Source of the DNA: Kryptolebias marmoratus
Lineage: Eukaryota > Chordata > Actinopteri > Cyprinodontiformes > Rivulidae
Assembly (NCBI RefSeq): GCF_001649575.2
Contig: NC_051440.1
Coordinates: 19,193,567 to 19,257,566, forward strand
Length of the DNA: 64,000 bases
Reading direction: 5' to 3'
Each line of letters opens with the position of its first letter. Positions within the stretch are counted from its first letter, which is position 1. Positions 1 to 11,390 of this stretch are shown here, piece by piece. Below the pieces are notes generated by a model. That model was not told the origin of the DNA. It saw only the letters and a list, made by a program, of their open reading frames with translations, and ran no database searches. The position numbers and the translations under genes are program-made.

Positions 1-300
1 TGGCTCAGGGCTAGGGTTAGGGTCTCCTCAGGGTTTACTGGGTAAGGGCCTTTTGGCTCTGGGCTAGGGTTAAGTTCTCCTAAGGGTTTACTGGGTAAGG
101 GCCTTTTTGCTTAGGGCTAGGGTTAGGGTCTCCTCAGGGTTTAATGGGTAAGGGCCTACTGGCTCAGGGCTAGGGTTAGGGTCTCCTCAGGGTTTACTGG
201 GTAAGGGCCTTTTGACTCAGGGCTAGGGTTATGGTCTCCTCAGGGTTTCATGGGTAAAGGCCTTTTGCTTCAGGGCTAGGGTTAGCGTCTCCTCTGGGTT
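1..300 (+). repeat. 53-bp telomere-like minisatellite (about 5.7 copies, cut by window edge)
   Basis: Unit starts fall at 2, 55, 108, 161, 214 and 267, an exact 53-bp period with a few substitutions per copy. Most units contain GGGCTAGGGTTAGGG followed by CTCAGGG, ACTGGG and TAAGGG, giving up to six G-tracts per unit on the plus strand. The TTAGGG-like core resembles the vertebrate telomere repeat, but the unit is a longer satellite. The array decays at about 300 and continues off the left edge, so its full size is unknown. Confidence 0.93.
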
Positions 301-3300
301 TTTACAGACAAAAGTCTGTAAAGTATTGCTAGAGGTTTTAGAGTGCAATGTTGTCCCATTCCTGTTGGATGATGGAATATTTTTTAGTCTTGGCCACACT
401 ACTTGAGCCTTTTGAGGACATGTTTGGTTAACAATAAATTAGATTTAGGAACTGGAAGTACTTTTTAAATGTTACAAAAAGATCACAGCTTGGTGTAAAT
501 TTCAGCCTGTCAGAACCCTTCATGGTCCTCACAAAAGGTCACAATGTGATGAGTTGGAAGCGGCACCAGGCTCTTTTTTAGAATTATAGAAATGGCAGCA
601 TGATGCAAGAAAATGTTTTCCACTTTCTTGTGTCATTTTTACTAAAGGTGAATTTTACAAACAGCTTTTTTTTGTCTTTAGGGGTTTAGCAATGATTTTT
701 TTAAATATTTTTTTCTTTATATTGTCCTATTATTGAAAATCTTCTTTACATTTAAAACAAAACAAAATATTTTCAATAAGTTTTTCATTTGTATAACGCT
801 CTTGGTTTTGTCCTTCAAACCCATGAAGACTAGGTCCCTTGTTAATATAAAAAAAAGTAAAAAAGATAACAGCATTGAGTGAACATAAGCAGAAGAAATT
901 AAAAATGCAATATATCACATATTACCACTGTTGAGATACAGCTTTTGTAGAATCGCAAATGAGAAATTGAGATATCAAACTTTCGGCAAGCTCATGGCAA
1001 GAATTAAGGCAAACTATCCATATTATTTTTAAAGAAAGAATGATTTTTTAGCTGGTAGCTTGGCCTTCTATAGTAAGTACCAGATAATGCTACAGGCACA
1101 TAGGAAGGCTGAAGGACAGGACCTCTCAGGACTGTCAACCTTAGAGCAGATCCAGGCCCACTGGGATGATGAGCTAAAGCAATCTCTCTCCTCACTGTCC
1201 TCTGCCTCTGATCCTCTACTCATCATACCCTACATTTTACTTGCCTTCCTTATTTCCTTTCCTCCATGCCTTATCCTTGCTACTCAATCCTATCTCTTGC
1301 TACCTTCAGTTTTTTTCTTCATAAGCCTTTCTCTGCCACCCCTTATCCTCCTCCTTCTGTATCTCTTGTGTCACCCCACCACCAGCTTTGTATTGTAGCT
1401 GCCAGGAAATGAGAAAGGCACTCAATTACTGTGCTCATTGAATCATTAATGTCAAGGTTGTGGCGTCTTCTGTTGCCCGGGAGCCAACAACTAACAGACA
1501 GTGTGCCTCGTAGCAAATCTTCTGCTGTATGTCCCAACAAGACAGACACGATTTGATATGGGTCTCACTGATAACAAAGGCTTGGATGGAAATCACGACA
1601 GACATGATGATAAGAACAGTATTAATGATGGACCTGGCTAGCCCTGTATACACAATGATAGAATGGTTTGGGCTTCTAACAGCGGCAACAGGAACATATC
1701 AGATGAGAGATTGGCCAGGCAAAGAGACTCATTACAATGTAACCTTGTAAACTTGCCCCTTCTGTGAACATGACAGAGCTTTTATCCTACCTGAACACAC
1801 CAAAAACTATATGCTGACCACATGAGGCTGCCAGGGTCCCAAGAGCTGGTGCTTGGACATCATAAATGTTTGTGCTTAATAAGGTATAAAGTTGTGCATG
1901 TAGTTTAAACTACAAGGTTGGAAGACCATGTAAACTGCAAGCTTTTTTAGTTGTGGTATATTTAACAACAGAGAAATTGTGATTCAATAGTAATTGAATG
2001 GTTAGCAGCAGATATGAATAAAAATGTTGTTCTGTTTTGTTTCTTTAAAAGAAATATCACTGTTTGTTTTTGTTGAATGTAAGAACTGTCCCGCATGAAT
2101 GTCTGGTGGGACCAGACCCCTTGTCCCGACACCTATGCTGGTTACAGTGGAAGGGCAGATTTTCAATGTAAGATGTACAAACATTAAATGTTTACATTGT
2201 GATTTCTGACACCATTTTCATTAATTTTTCAAAGTTTTTAAACCACCAATAGGCAGTTTAATTTTACTGAATTGTTTTGTGTGTTAAGAGATGTATTCAT
2301 TGTTTCACTAAACTAGGGGTTTGGTTGAATCTTAGTCATTTTTCACATAACACAATTAATTTTCTGAGGTGATATGGCACATAAAAGCTAGAATAGATGT
2401 CAAATGTGAAACGTGCTCACTACTTTGGTATTACAAGCATGCCATGAGCACACCCATTCAGTTTTTTGGTTCTTCTCCAAGTACCAATTCCCTTCCACCC
2501 ACAGTTAAGGAGAGGTTGATTCGGCACAGGTTCACAGTATTGTACTGAAAGAGCCTCTCTTGGCTCTCTTTACCTCTTGACCTACTGTCGTCTTCAAGTC
2601 TGCTTTTGCTCAGTTACCTCTCACTAAGCTGGATGTGCACCATATGGTATACAGTAACAGTCTGAAAATTGAAAAAAAAATGAAGCTGTTACAATAATAG
2701 AATTTTTTTGTGTGAACTTGACTTTGTATTTGAGAAAATTTACATTTTTTAATTTTACCTAGACTTCTTATCAAGAAAGCTTAATGATTTTGCCAAACAC
2801 AACACAAATAATGGAACACTATTGTTTCATGTGGAAGCACCAAAAGACCTTCATTATTACATTGACAACATACCCACATCAACTGCCAAAACAGTGCTTG
2901 GAACCACGACAGAAAACATCATTACACAGTCACTTCCTCTCGTAACGAATTGCTTTAGACTTGCACTGCCTGTTGGTGATCTGTTATCCAGCTGAGCTCG
3001 CCTTATCATCTCTAAAAAGTCAACAGATGGTGGGCCTTCCTGGTTTTCTTTCCTCCTCTTATAAAGTACTCAATCTGTGCGTCTTAAGGAATCACCTCAA
3101 GCATTTAGGAAGCTGTACAAAACACAAAATAATGCTCAGAGTTCTTGAAAAATGTTCAAGTTAATTGATCTAAAACTGTTCATGGTTTTATTTTAGTTAA
3201 CCCTAAAACCAACTAGCCAACAGACATACTTTTCTTGATAGGACACACATTTCTTTGATAATGATTTTTTTCCAAGCCGTTTTGCATGAAGAAATATGCA

Positions 3301-6300
3301 CCAAAGAAACTAAAATGTATCTCCCTCAGTCCTGGTCTAAAATTGCTTTTTATTTGCAAATGTGGTGCAAAATAAACACCAATTGTTGAGCTGTGAAAAG
3401 GATCAGTCATGAGAGAGATGTAATGCAATGATTTGTATTTTGATAAAGGACTCTTAGGGAGCCCACAAGCCTTTTTTATTTTATATTTGCAAGATGAAGT
3501 TGGCACTCTCTCAACCAGGTATTGTATTTCATTACCATTTCTCAGGACTAATTAGTAATTTATTCTCTCTGGAATTAATTTTCCATGTTTACATAAAAGG
3601 TGCAAAATATCACAGACCTACAGAGCGATAAAGAGGATAAAACCGTGATTACAAGGGGGAATACATTAAACTGTGTCAATGGTTTATCTATTTTTATAAG
3701 TTTTAAAAGCACTGTTTCACTTTTCTTGGCTTGCCTGTTAAACAACTGTTTTCTTAATACAATCTACTGTGCATTGTTTCATGCCAAGGGTAGTAAAGAT
3801 GATAAATAGATATCAACTGATGAAGGTGCCACCTGCCAAGGGATGGCATTGAGCTTCAAAATAGTAATAACTGCTCAAATAGGAACTGCTTTCCTGGTGA
3901 GATCTCTTCAATATTGTCCCATGTGTGAAATAAACTACTGTCAACAATGGCAGGCTGTTGTCTTAGCCTTCCCTAACTTACTGTTAAAAGGGCTACATGG
4001 AGAACTTTTCTTTTCTCTGCAATATTTGTATTTTATGTCTTAAGATCGCATTTGCTTTCTTTTCCACTCAAAACTGCCTTTTTCCTGTTTCAATTTTATG
4101 TTGAGATCAACATAATTTATCTGAGACATGCTTTCACATTATATGTATTTTTAAATTAAATTTCTGCTTAAATGCTGTCCTGTTGCTCACAAGAAGCTCA
4201 AAACTTCAGCAAGATGATGAGTAATACATTAATTGAAAGAGGGTTTGACTCTTGGGTGTGCCTTAGGTACAGAACAATTAAAACAAGGACAAACAGATTT
4301 AAGAACTGTTTTAATCCTACAGCAATAACTTAACTAATCCCAGTTAAACACATAACATGAGGTGTAATAAAGGATTTTGCAATATAAACAGAATGCATGG
4401 TGTACATGTATCACTTATCTTTTGCAAAGTGGAATTTATTTATTGTGATATTTTATTTCAGATTTTTATTTTACATGCAAAAAAACATTTTAATATTTTA
4501 TTCTAGCATCTATTTTAAAAGAGTGGGATGTTTGAAAGTTAAAAGAAACAGCATTGTCCATTGTCCTTGGTAAAATTCTCAGAAGGGCATCATATTGGAT
4601 ACTTTCGAAAAGTTTGTTATTGTTTGTAAATGTATTATCAACTTCTAATGACCCTTTAATACTAATAGCTAAGCTTTGTGAAAATGTTCTAAATGTTTTG
4701 AGTTTTTGCTTACACATTTTCATAAATATAATTGCAAATTTAGTAACTTTGTGAATTAGCATTTTTTATGTGAATATTACCCATTTCTACAGTATCAGTC
4801 TGGTAATTTTATTCTGCATGTGGTATTAGTTTGCATTTTTCTTTTGTTGTTTTACAAAAATAAAAAAAAATAATTCAAACCAGCAAATGTGGTGCAAGAC
4901 TCAGCAGGCCATCTGAAACAGCAACTCTTCCATACTGTTAACTGTAGTCAGTAAATGGTCTCATTAACTGTACATACTATTCAATGATTGACACCTGTTT
5001 TACAAGAATTTCTTCTTTTAGCAGTTAAGATTTCAGTAACCCTAACAAGATTTTAGTAACCCTAATTATCACATATAGACTTTATATTTCTTTTGTTTAT
5101 GCTGGTTTTCACATACACTTGTCTATATTGTAATGTTTTGTTTACAATTTATTTTAGTGTTCCTGTGTATGTGATAGGGATGCTTCACACTGAGCTAATG
5201 TGGGAAGAGGTGGTTTCCTCCATGATGAACTGCTTCCAAACTGATCCCATTATTTCCAGGCCTGTGGCTGGCAACGGCTGTAAAAGACATAAAGTCTTGG
5301 TGCTTAATCCTGTTAGTGCTGCAAACCTGACACTGCTTATTGGCTCTGTGGTAGTGTGTGAACATTGAGGCCCTAAGTGTTTGCCCTCTAAATATACTGT
5401 ATAGAATTAAATTATTGCAGATATTGCATTGATATGGCCTCTTTGCAATAAGGAAAACAGAACAGGGTCTGATTAATACTTTAAGTTTGTTGCTGTTCTG
5501 TAGTTTAGAGCACTTTCTGTATTTTAAAACAAATCAACTTCAGAATTATTAAAGTCATGAAATAAGAGGATGGTTCTGAAAGTCATGATCATAGAGAATT
5601 CAGTGAATGTTTTAGCATATCTATTTTCAGTTCTCCTTGATAGAGGACAGATGCTGACAAACAGAATAAAGTTACTCTGCAGGTGAAGATGGATCTGCTT
5701 GTCAGCCTGGGGGATCCAATGTAACTGTGGTTTGGCAGGTTTTTGTCAGGACTGGGATCAGGAGACCAGGCCTAGAGGGGAGACACCACAGCTGGAATTT
5801 GGTACAAGAGTGAAAATAGAACAGTGATATTAACTGTGGCAAAAAGACCACAGTCTACAAATGTTGAAAGTTGTCAAAGTGATAACTTTATTGAAGACTT
5901 GTGGTTGAGTATCTTTTTAATTTAAAAGCAAAAATGCTGTGACATTTCAAGAAACAAATCAGGGAATAGTATTGGTTATTGATTGAAACAAAAAAATGAG
6001 ATTCATTGGTAAGAGGCAGTAAAGAGATACTTGACCAAGAGTTTTAAACCAACCCACATTGATCACAAGGTCTCACTTGGAAAAAATGTCCTACTGCACA
6101 AGATAATAGACCAATCTGCATGGTAATGGATATATTTGAAATGGTAAGTGAGTGGTCTGACAAAGCTGAGATGGGCTGTCATGGTTTGGTAATTGTGCTG
6201 GGGAAAGCATACTATTGCTTCTCATGAAAAGATAAATATAGCATTCAAGAGCAGGGGACACTCAAAGGCAAAAACATTTCCCTGAAAATACTTGCCCTTG

Positions 6301-7229
6301 TGTAAATTAAGATTTTAGACATGACTATGTATCATTCATTGTGTGCCTTTTTAGTTTTCTGTCTGCCAAAGTTGGTATACCAATATTGTTCATACTATAT
6401 AAGAACTATATGATAAACATTATACTTGATAAAAAAAAAATTATAATAATAAGACTTAAATTTGTTCATTTTTTTAACCAACCCCTTTTACATTTTGTTA
6501 ATTATTTAGTTACAGTATGTCAAATACTTTCTCTAGAATTAGGTTTTATTTTATTTTATTTTTTTCAGATTTTTGATACAGGATATGAATGCTTCACTTT
6601 AGTAGAAATAAAAAGAAAGAATTAAGAAAAATGAAACAATTTCAAAATCATAGACTCTCAAAATGTTCATTTGTCATTGTCATTTGGTTGACATGTCCAT
6701 CATTTTAGAAATTCAGTAAAACTGCCCTTTGTTCTACATTGCTTCAGTTACTCAAAGAAAATTGTGTCACACTTCCTAAGGGTCAAAGTGCTTGTTTTTT
6801 TCCTCCGTAAGATAATGAACTTTAAAAGTTGGGTGAGTACTGACAGCTGACTGTGATTATAGTTTTCAGCATTTTGCTGTCTTTTGCTGTTGATGTGAGC
6901 GCCTTACCATTATTGTGTCATCAAAATGAATCAGTTGACTAAAAGTGACGACTGAGAACTGGGCAGCTACAAAAACAATCATTGTATATCACATTGTACA
7001 AATGAAAATAAATAAACCCTTACTTCTTATAATCTCCCCCAAATTAATGCTTACCTTGATGTAATTATTACTGCTATTTTATCATTTTACTTTTGTAAGA
7101 TGCTGGAAAAATAAATGTCAGTCAACTGAAATTTTTGTAATTTATGAAACAAATGTCCATTAAAAAATATCTGCTTATATGTTTATTTAGTCTTTTTCTT
7201 TTTAACTCTTTTTCTATATCTGCTTAATT
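301..7229. other. Non-coding stretch, no gene recognised
   Basis: AT-rich DNA without a recognisable gene. Open frames are short and match no family I know. The longest, about 1033-1398 (+), starts with a plausible amphipathic segment and degenerates into a Leu/Ser/Pro-rich run. A 20-bp near-tandem repeat containing AGTAACCCTAA lies at 5035-5065. Confidence 0.6.
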
Positions 7230-7292
7230 CTACTTAGGGCTGCAAGGAAGCTGGTGCCTATCCCAACAGTCAACGGAAAGAAGCGGGGGTGT
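7230..7292 (-). mobile_element. Short fragment of the SINE-like (ATGG)n-tail family
   Basis: The stretch GGCTGCAAGGAAGCTGGTGCC...CCCAACAGTCAACGG...AGAAGCGGGG matches, in minus orientation, the part of the fish repeat family that also appears at about 23930 (CTATCCCAGTTGTCAACAGG then CGAGAGGCAGGG). Only about 60 bases are recognisable. Family membership is from pattern memory and internal comparison. Confidence 0.5.
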
Positions 7293-8737
7293 TTGTTTTT
7301 ATGTCTGTTTTAAGCTGTCAGTCCGTGTTTTATAAAAAATAAAAAAGTTGAAAGTAAATTATTAATAAAAAGCTGCTATGCTGTCAAATCCAATTGAATG
7401 GAATCTAAATATATTTTAATTGATGCACATTTAATTAGGCTAAATGTTGTTGCTGCTGAGTGATAACATACATGTCATACACAGTCTGTATCAGCCCGTG
7501 TTCGGTACGTCATGTCATGCTGAGAGACACGCTTCCTACAGATCAGTGGGCAGTACGCTGATTGTCAACAAATCTGATTATAGTAAAATGCTCTACACAT
7601 AACACATCTCTCCAGATGTGTTGCCTTGTTGGTTACAATCACTTGATGGTGACAAATGATCTTTTTATTTGTTATTTTTTGACATGTGTATGTTCTGTGA
7701 AAGCTTCCAGAAGGATAGATGCTTTTGTAAGCCTGTTTTACACAGAAACCGCATACAATATATAGTATGCATATAAGGTATGCTTGTTTTAATCACTATA
7801 TATTCTGTACTTCTCAAGCTAATTAGTAAACTTATTTCGATGGCACAAAATAAATAGTTTGAACAAACAAGAGATCTTCCTGCATATAAAGACAACTGAA
7901 ATAACAAATCACATGACATGTCATTTATACATATAATCATTTATACATATAATTTTGTATGTAAATGCATTCACAAGTAAGTTTTATACTGAATTGGAAA
8001 TATGCCACTTTCTAAAACCTTGAACAATAATGTGAGTGAGAATCAGCCACACTCACTGGACATTGATGGCTCATTTTATTACCGGCTCCTCAGCCATGAG
8101 CTCTAGTCATGTTTTAGAATATTTAAGTCTTGAAATATAATTTATGGAAAACAGATATACCTTTAGAATAGACACATTCTGTGGGCGTTTTTCCATTCAC
8201 AGCACATAAATACATTTATGCTCCCTGTCTGAAAATTAGACAGTGAATCTAGTCACTTAAACACATTGGATGAAGTTCTATCAAAATCATTTTAATCAGT
8301 ATACACATTTATAATACTGGGTCATCAACATTTCATTGTTAGTAAGTCTGATTTTATTATTAGAATACATGTAGTTGTAAAAAAATGTAATGCAACTTAG
8401 GATTATAAAAACTAAAACTTATATCAATCAACCCAAAAATAACAAATACAGTAAACATTTTTAGACAGAATTAAAAACGAAAATAAAGAAAGAAAGCAAC
8501 AAAAATGAACAATAAAAGTGAGGTTACATATTTCCATCTTAATTGTTCAAAACATCTCTACAAATCAAGAAAAGGCTTGCACACCTAAATAACCTCAAAA
8601 AATAAAAACTCTTCTCTTTTAGTCAAAATTACATAAATGAAATTGCTATTTAAGATGAAACATCTTTATGTCTTTTGTTCGAATAAATCTTAAATTGTGC
8701 AGATTTGTAATTATTGCGCACAGCTAACAAACTCACT
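7293..8737. other. Non-coding stretch, nothing identified
   Basis: AT-rich sequence with no open frame, repeat or RNA gene I can support. Confidence 0.6.
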
Positions 8738-9325
8738 ATGAAGTTGACATGTTTTTGGCAAATAATTATTCACATGCTGCTTAGTGTTTGTGGTCATTTG
8801 CAGCTTTTCATCTATCTGTAATTTAACTGTTTTTTACTTTCTAAACAGACATTAACAATTAGCACTTAGCAATTATTCTTTCTAAAACAGTAGCAATAAA
8901 TCTTCAGCACAAGCATATCTAAAAAACTCAGGGCACCTAGCAATTGTGATGGAGGGTATTCTTATGACAATGGCACAGCTGTTTAGATCTGTCTCCTCAC
9001 AGCAAGAAGGCTACAGGTTTGCTTCCACCTGTGGCCTTTCTGAATGGAGTTTGTATATTCTTTCTGTGCATGGATGGGTTTTCTCCCACAAACCAAAAAC
9101 ATCCATGTTAGGTTAAATGACAACTCTAAATTGCCACTAAGTGTGAGTGAAAGTGTGAATAGTTGTCTGTCTTCTTTGTTTCTATGTGGCACTGTGATAG
9201 ACTTCAACCTGTCCTGGGTGTACCCCGTCTCTCGCACAGTCATTGCAGGAGACAGGCATCAGCTCCCTTGAGACCCAGCATGGAAAAAGGGTAAAAAAGA
9301 TGGATGGATGTAACATAATTAATAT
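8738..9325 (+). repeat. Diverged tandem duplication, copy 1 (about 586 bp)
   Basis: The block GTTTTTGGCA at 8751 recurs at 9337, a 586-base offset. Shared landmarks in the same order follow: TTTGTGG, AAACAGACAT, AATTAGCAC, AGCAATTGTG, the SINE-like segment, and CAGCTCCC near the end. Copies differ at perhaps a quarter to a third of positions, so the duplication is old. Boundaries are approximate. Confidence 0.8.
8980..9311 (+). mobile_element. tRNA-headed SINE-like element with (ATGG)n tail, copy 1
   Basis: Segment order matches a repeat common in teleost genomes: CCTCACAGCAAGAAGG, a degenerate pol III B-box (AGGTTTGCTTCC), GGCCTTTCTGAATGGAGTTTG, CATGGATGGGTTTTCTCCCA, AACTCTAAATTGCC, GTGTGAATAGTTGTCTGTC, CAACCTGTCCTGGGTGTACC, ending GATGGATGGATG. 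It has no coding capacity. A tRNA-derived head plus RTE-like tail is my inference; the family name is not assigned. Confidence 0.7.
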
Positions 9326-9923
9326 AAACTTAAGATGTTTTTGGCAGTTAATTATACACGTGCAGCTCGGGGTTTGTGGCTATTTACAGTGTTTCATCTC
9401 CAAGTGTGATCTAATTAGTTGGTTTTTTTTTAAACAGACATTTAGACAGACATAATTAGCACCTAGCCAATATTCCTTTTAATAACAGCAGGTGTATCTC
9501 TTCGGGCACAATCGTATCTAGAAAACCCAGGGTATCTAGCAATTGTGGAAAGCTTATTAGCACCATTGCCTTGCAGCAAAAAGGTCTTGGGTTTGACTCT
9601 GACTTGGACCTTTGTACTTGGTGTTTGCATGTTCTCCTCATGAATGCGTGGGCTTTCTCCAGGTACCCAGGTTTCTTCCCACAGCCCAAAAACATGCACA
9701 TAAGCTTAGTCCGTAAACCTAAATTGTCCCTAGGTAAGAGTGGAAGTGTGGATGGCTTTCTGCCTCGTTTGTCTTTATGTGGCTTGGTGATGGACTGGTG
9801 TCCTGACCAGGGTGTAACCCACCTTTTTTCTTGATGACTATAGAGATAAGCAACCAGCTCCCACCAACCCTGATTAGGAAAAATGTACAAACCAAAAGAA
9901 TGGCTTATGCTTTTATGAGAAAA
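9326..9923 (+). repeat. Diverged tandem duplication, copy 2
   Basis: Second copy of the block starting near 8738, in the same orientation and order. It has small insertions (for example an extra ACAGACAT near 9435-9450) and lacks the clear ATGGATGG end that closes copy 1 at about 9299-9310. Confidence 0.8.
9552..9895 (+). mobile_element. tRNA-headed SINE-like element, copy 2
   Basis: Same family and order as the copy at about 8980. It has a better preserved head: TTAGCACCATTGCCTTGCAG, AAAAAGGTC and a B-box-like GGGTTTGACTCT at about 9589. CAGGGTGTAACCC and CAGCTCCCACCAACCCTGAT follow. Since the flanking sequence is duplicated too, this copy probably arose with the 586-bp duplication, not by a separate insertion. 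Confidence 0.7.
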
Positions 9924-10950
9924 CAGATTTAACATTGAAATAACATATCACTAATGTAGTGCATACGAATAATTTTAAAAGTATTTCATTGTTTTACCAT
10001 AACATGATTTCACATAGAATTGGCAGAATGGTTTGGAGAAGACAAGAAATAAATGTATTTTTGTGAGCATTCAAGAGCCAGCTTAAGCATCAAAAGCTTT
10101 ATTTTTTTTTAGGAGAACACAGCTTCCTAAAGACATACAATCCATATTCATAATATTCATACTTACATTTTTGTTGTTTTTATATATTTATTCATTGTTG
10201 GATTACATCTGGTTCATTTACCAACTCAATACACTGCCATGCATTAACTAAAAACAAATCATTCAGGAGGCCTGCAAAGCATTGTGGGGTCTTTTACTTC
10301 ATGGGTTTCTTTGAAAGTCCACGCATAAAAGGTCTGCGCAGATCAGGAAACAGAACTGATTGTTCTGTAGTTGCCTACGTTTTTTCATCACTATCAGCCT
10401 TTACTAAAAAAAACAGCAGACACATGCTGACTTTAAACCTTATGAACATGAAGGAAGCCAATGGTGACACAAATTGTAAATTGCGTATCGTAAGGACCAA
10501 ATTGAATGCTGTAAAAAACCACACCAGAGAATAGTTTAAATGACCTGAGCCACACCAATATTTTCGGAAAGTTAATGAGCCAATAGATTGAATCACATAT
10601 AAGCATCAAAAGCATAAAGGACAAGCAGAATATTGGCAAGAAGACTTTTTCTGATGCTCATGACTGGTTTTAATTCTGTGTACTATTTTGTCACTCAGGT
10701 AATTATGATAAATGTTATGAACCCAGATCCATTTGTTTTGCCAAATTATCTCTGGTATGCTGTATCTTTAGTGTCATGCGTAATAGAATATGCAATTTTC
10801 ATTTTAAAATAAATTATAACAAATACATAAATAAACAGAGCTCAGAAAATGAACAAGTCAATTTTATCTAAATACAGTTTTAAAACAACTATTTTTTAAC
10901 TTTTTTAAAAATTATGACACAAAGTTGAACAGAATAGTAATCTGGACAGG
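9924..10950. other. Non-coding stretch, nothing identified
   Basis: AT-rich sequence without supported genes or repeats; open frames here (for example about 10301-10534) are short and unrecognisable. Confidence 0.55.
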
Positions 10951-11390
10951 TGTCAGGATCGGAGGTTGTGGAGAAGAACCCTGAGCGCAGACTCATCTTC
11001 AAAATGAAAACTTAATTTATTAAATAAGAAAAATAAACAAAACAAAAGCTGATGTGGCAGCAATTCAAAGAGAACAAAAAAATCCAAGAACACGGCAGGG
11101 TAAGACAACAAGGAACCAAGGCAGAGAGAACAGCGACAAACGGCAAACAATGAACCGACAACTTGTGACAAATGACCGGCTTTTGAATACTGAGGGTAAC
11201 GAGGGAAGTGGAAACAGGTGAGTGGAGATGATGATAGACAGGTGGAGATGGGCATGGCAAGGAGGACAAAAGAGAGACGGAGGAGGAGTGATTACAGGGC
11301 ACAGTACAAACAGGAAAAAAACAAACTGAAAACAACAACAAGAAGAATAAAGAAAACAAAACAGAAAACACAAAAATCCAAATCCTCACA
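10951..11390 (-). mobile_element. Solo LTR of a retrotransposon (440 bp)
   Basis: Starts TGTCAGGAT and ends ATCCTCACA, a short imperfect inverted repeat with the TG...CA ends typical of LTRs. It is flanked by a 5-bp direct repeat ACAGG (10946-10950 and 11391-11395), the target-site duplication expected for LTR integration. Read on the minus strand it runs from T-rich U3-like sequence to an AATAAA near the 3' end, so I orient it minus. Base composition and layout resemble gypsy-type LTRs of teleosts. No internal region is adjacent, which suggests LTR-LTR recombination. Confidence 0.7.

Noticed and set aside
9456..9935. 159-codon minus-strand open frame
   Set aside because: It runs antisense through the SINE-like element of duplication copy 2, with no coding function expected.
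11012..11389. Minus-strand open frames of about 100-125 codons over 10953-11389
   Set aside because: They lie inside the solo LTR, are rich in Phe/Leu/Ser/Cys from T-rich sequence, and match no protein.
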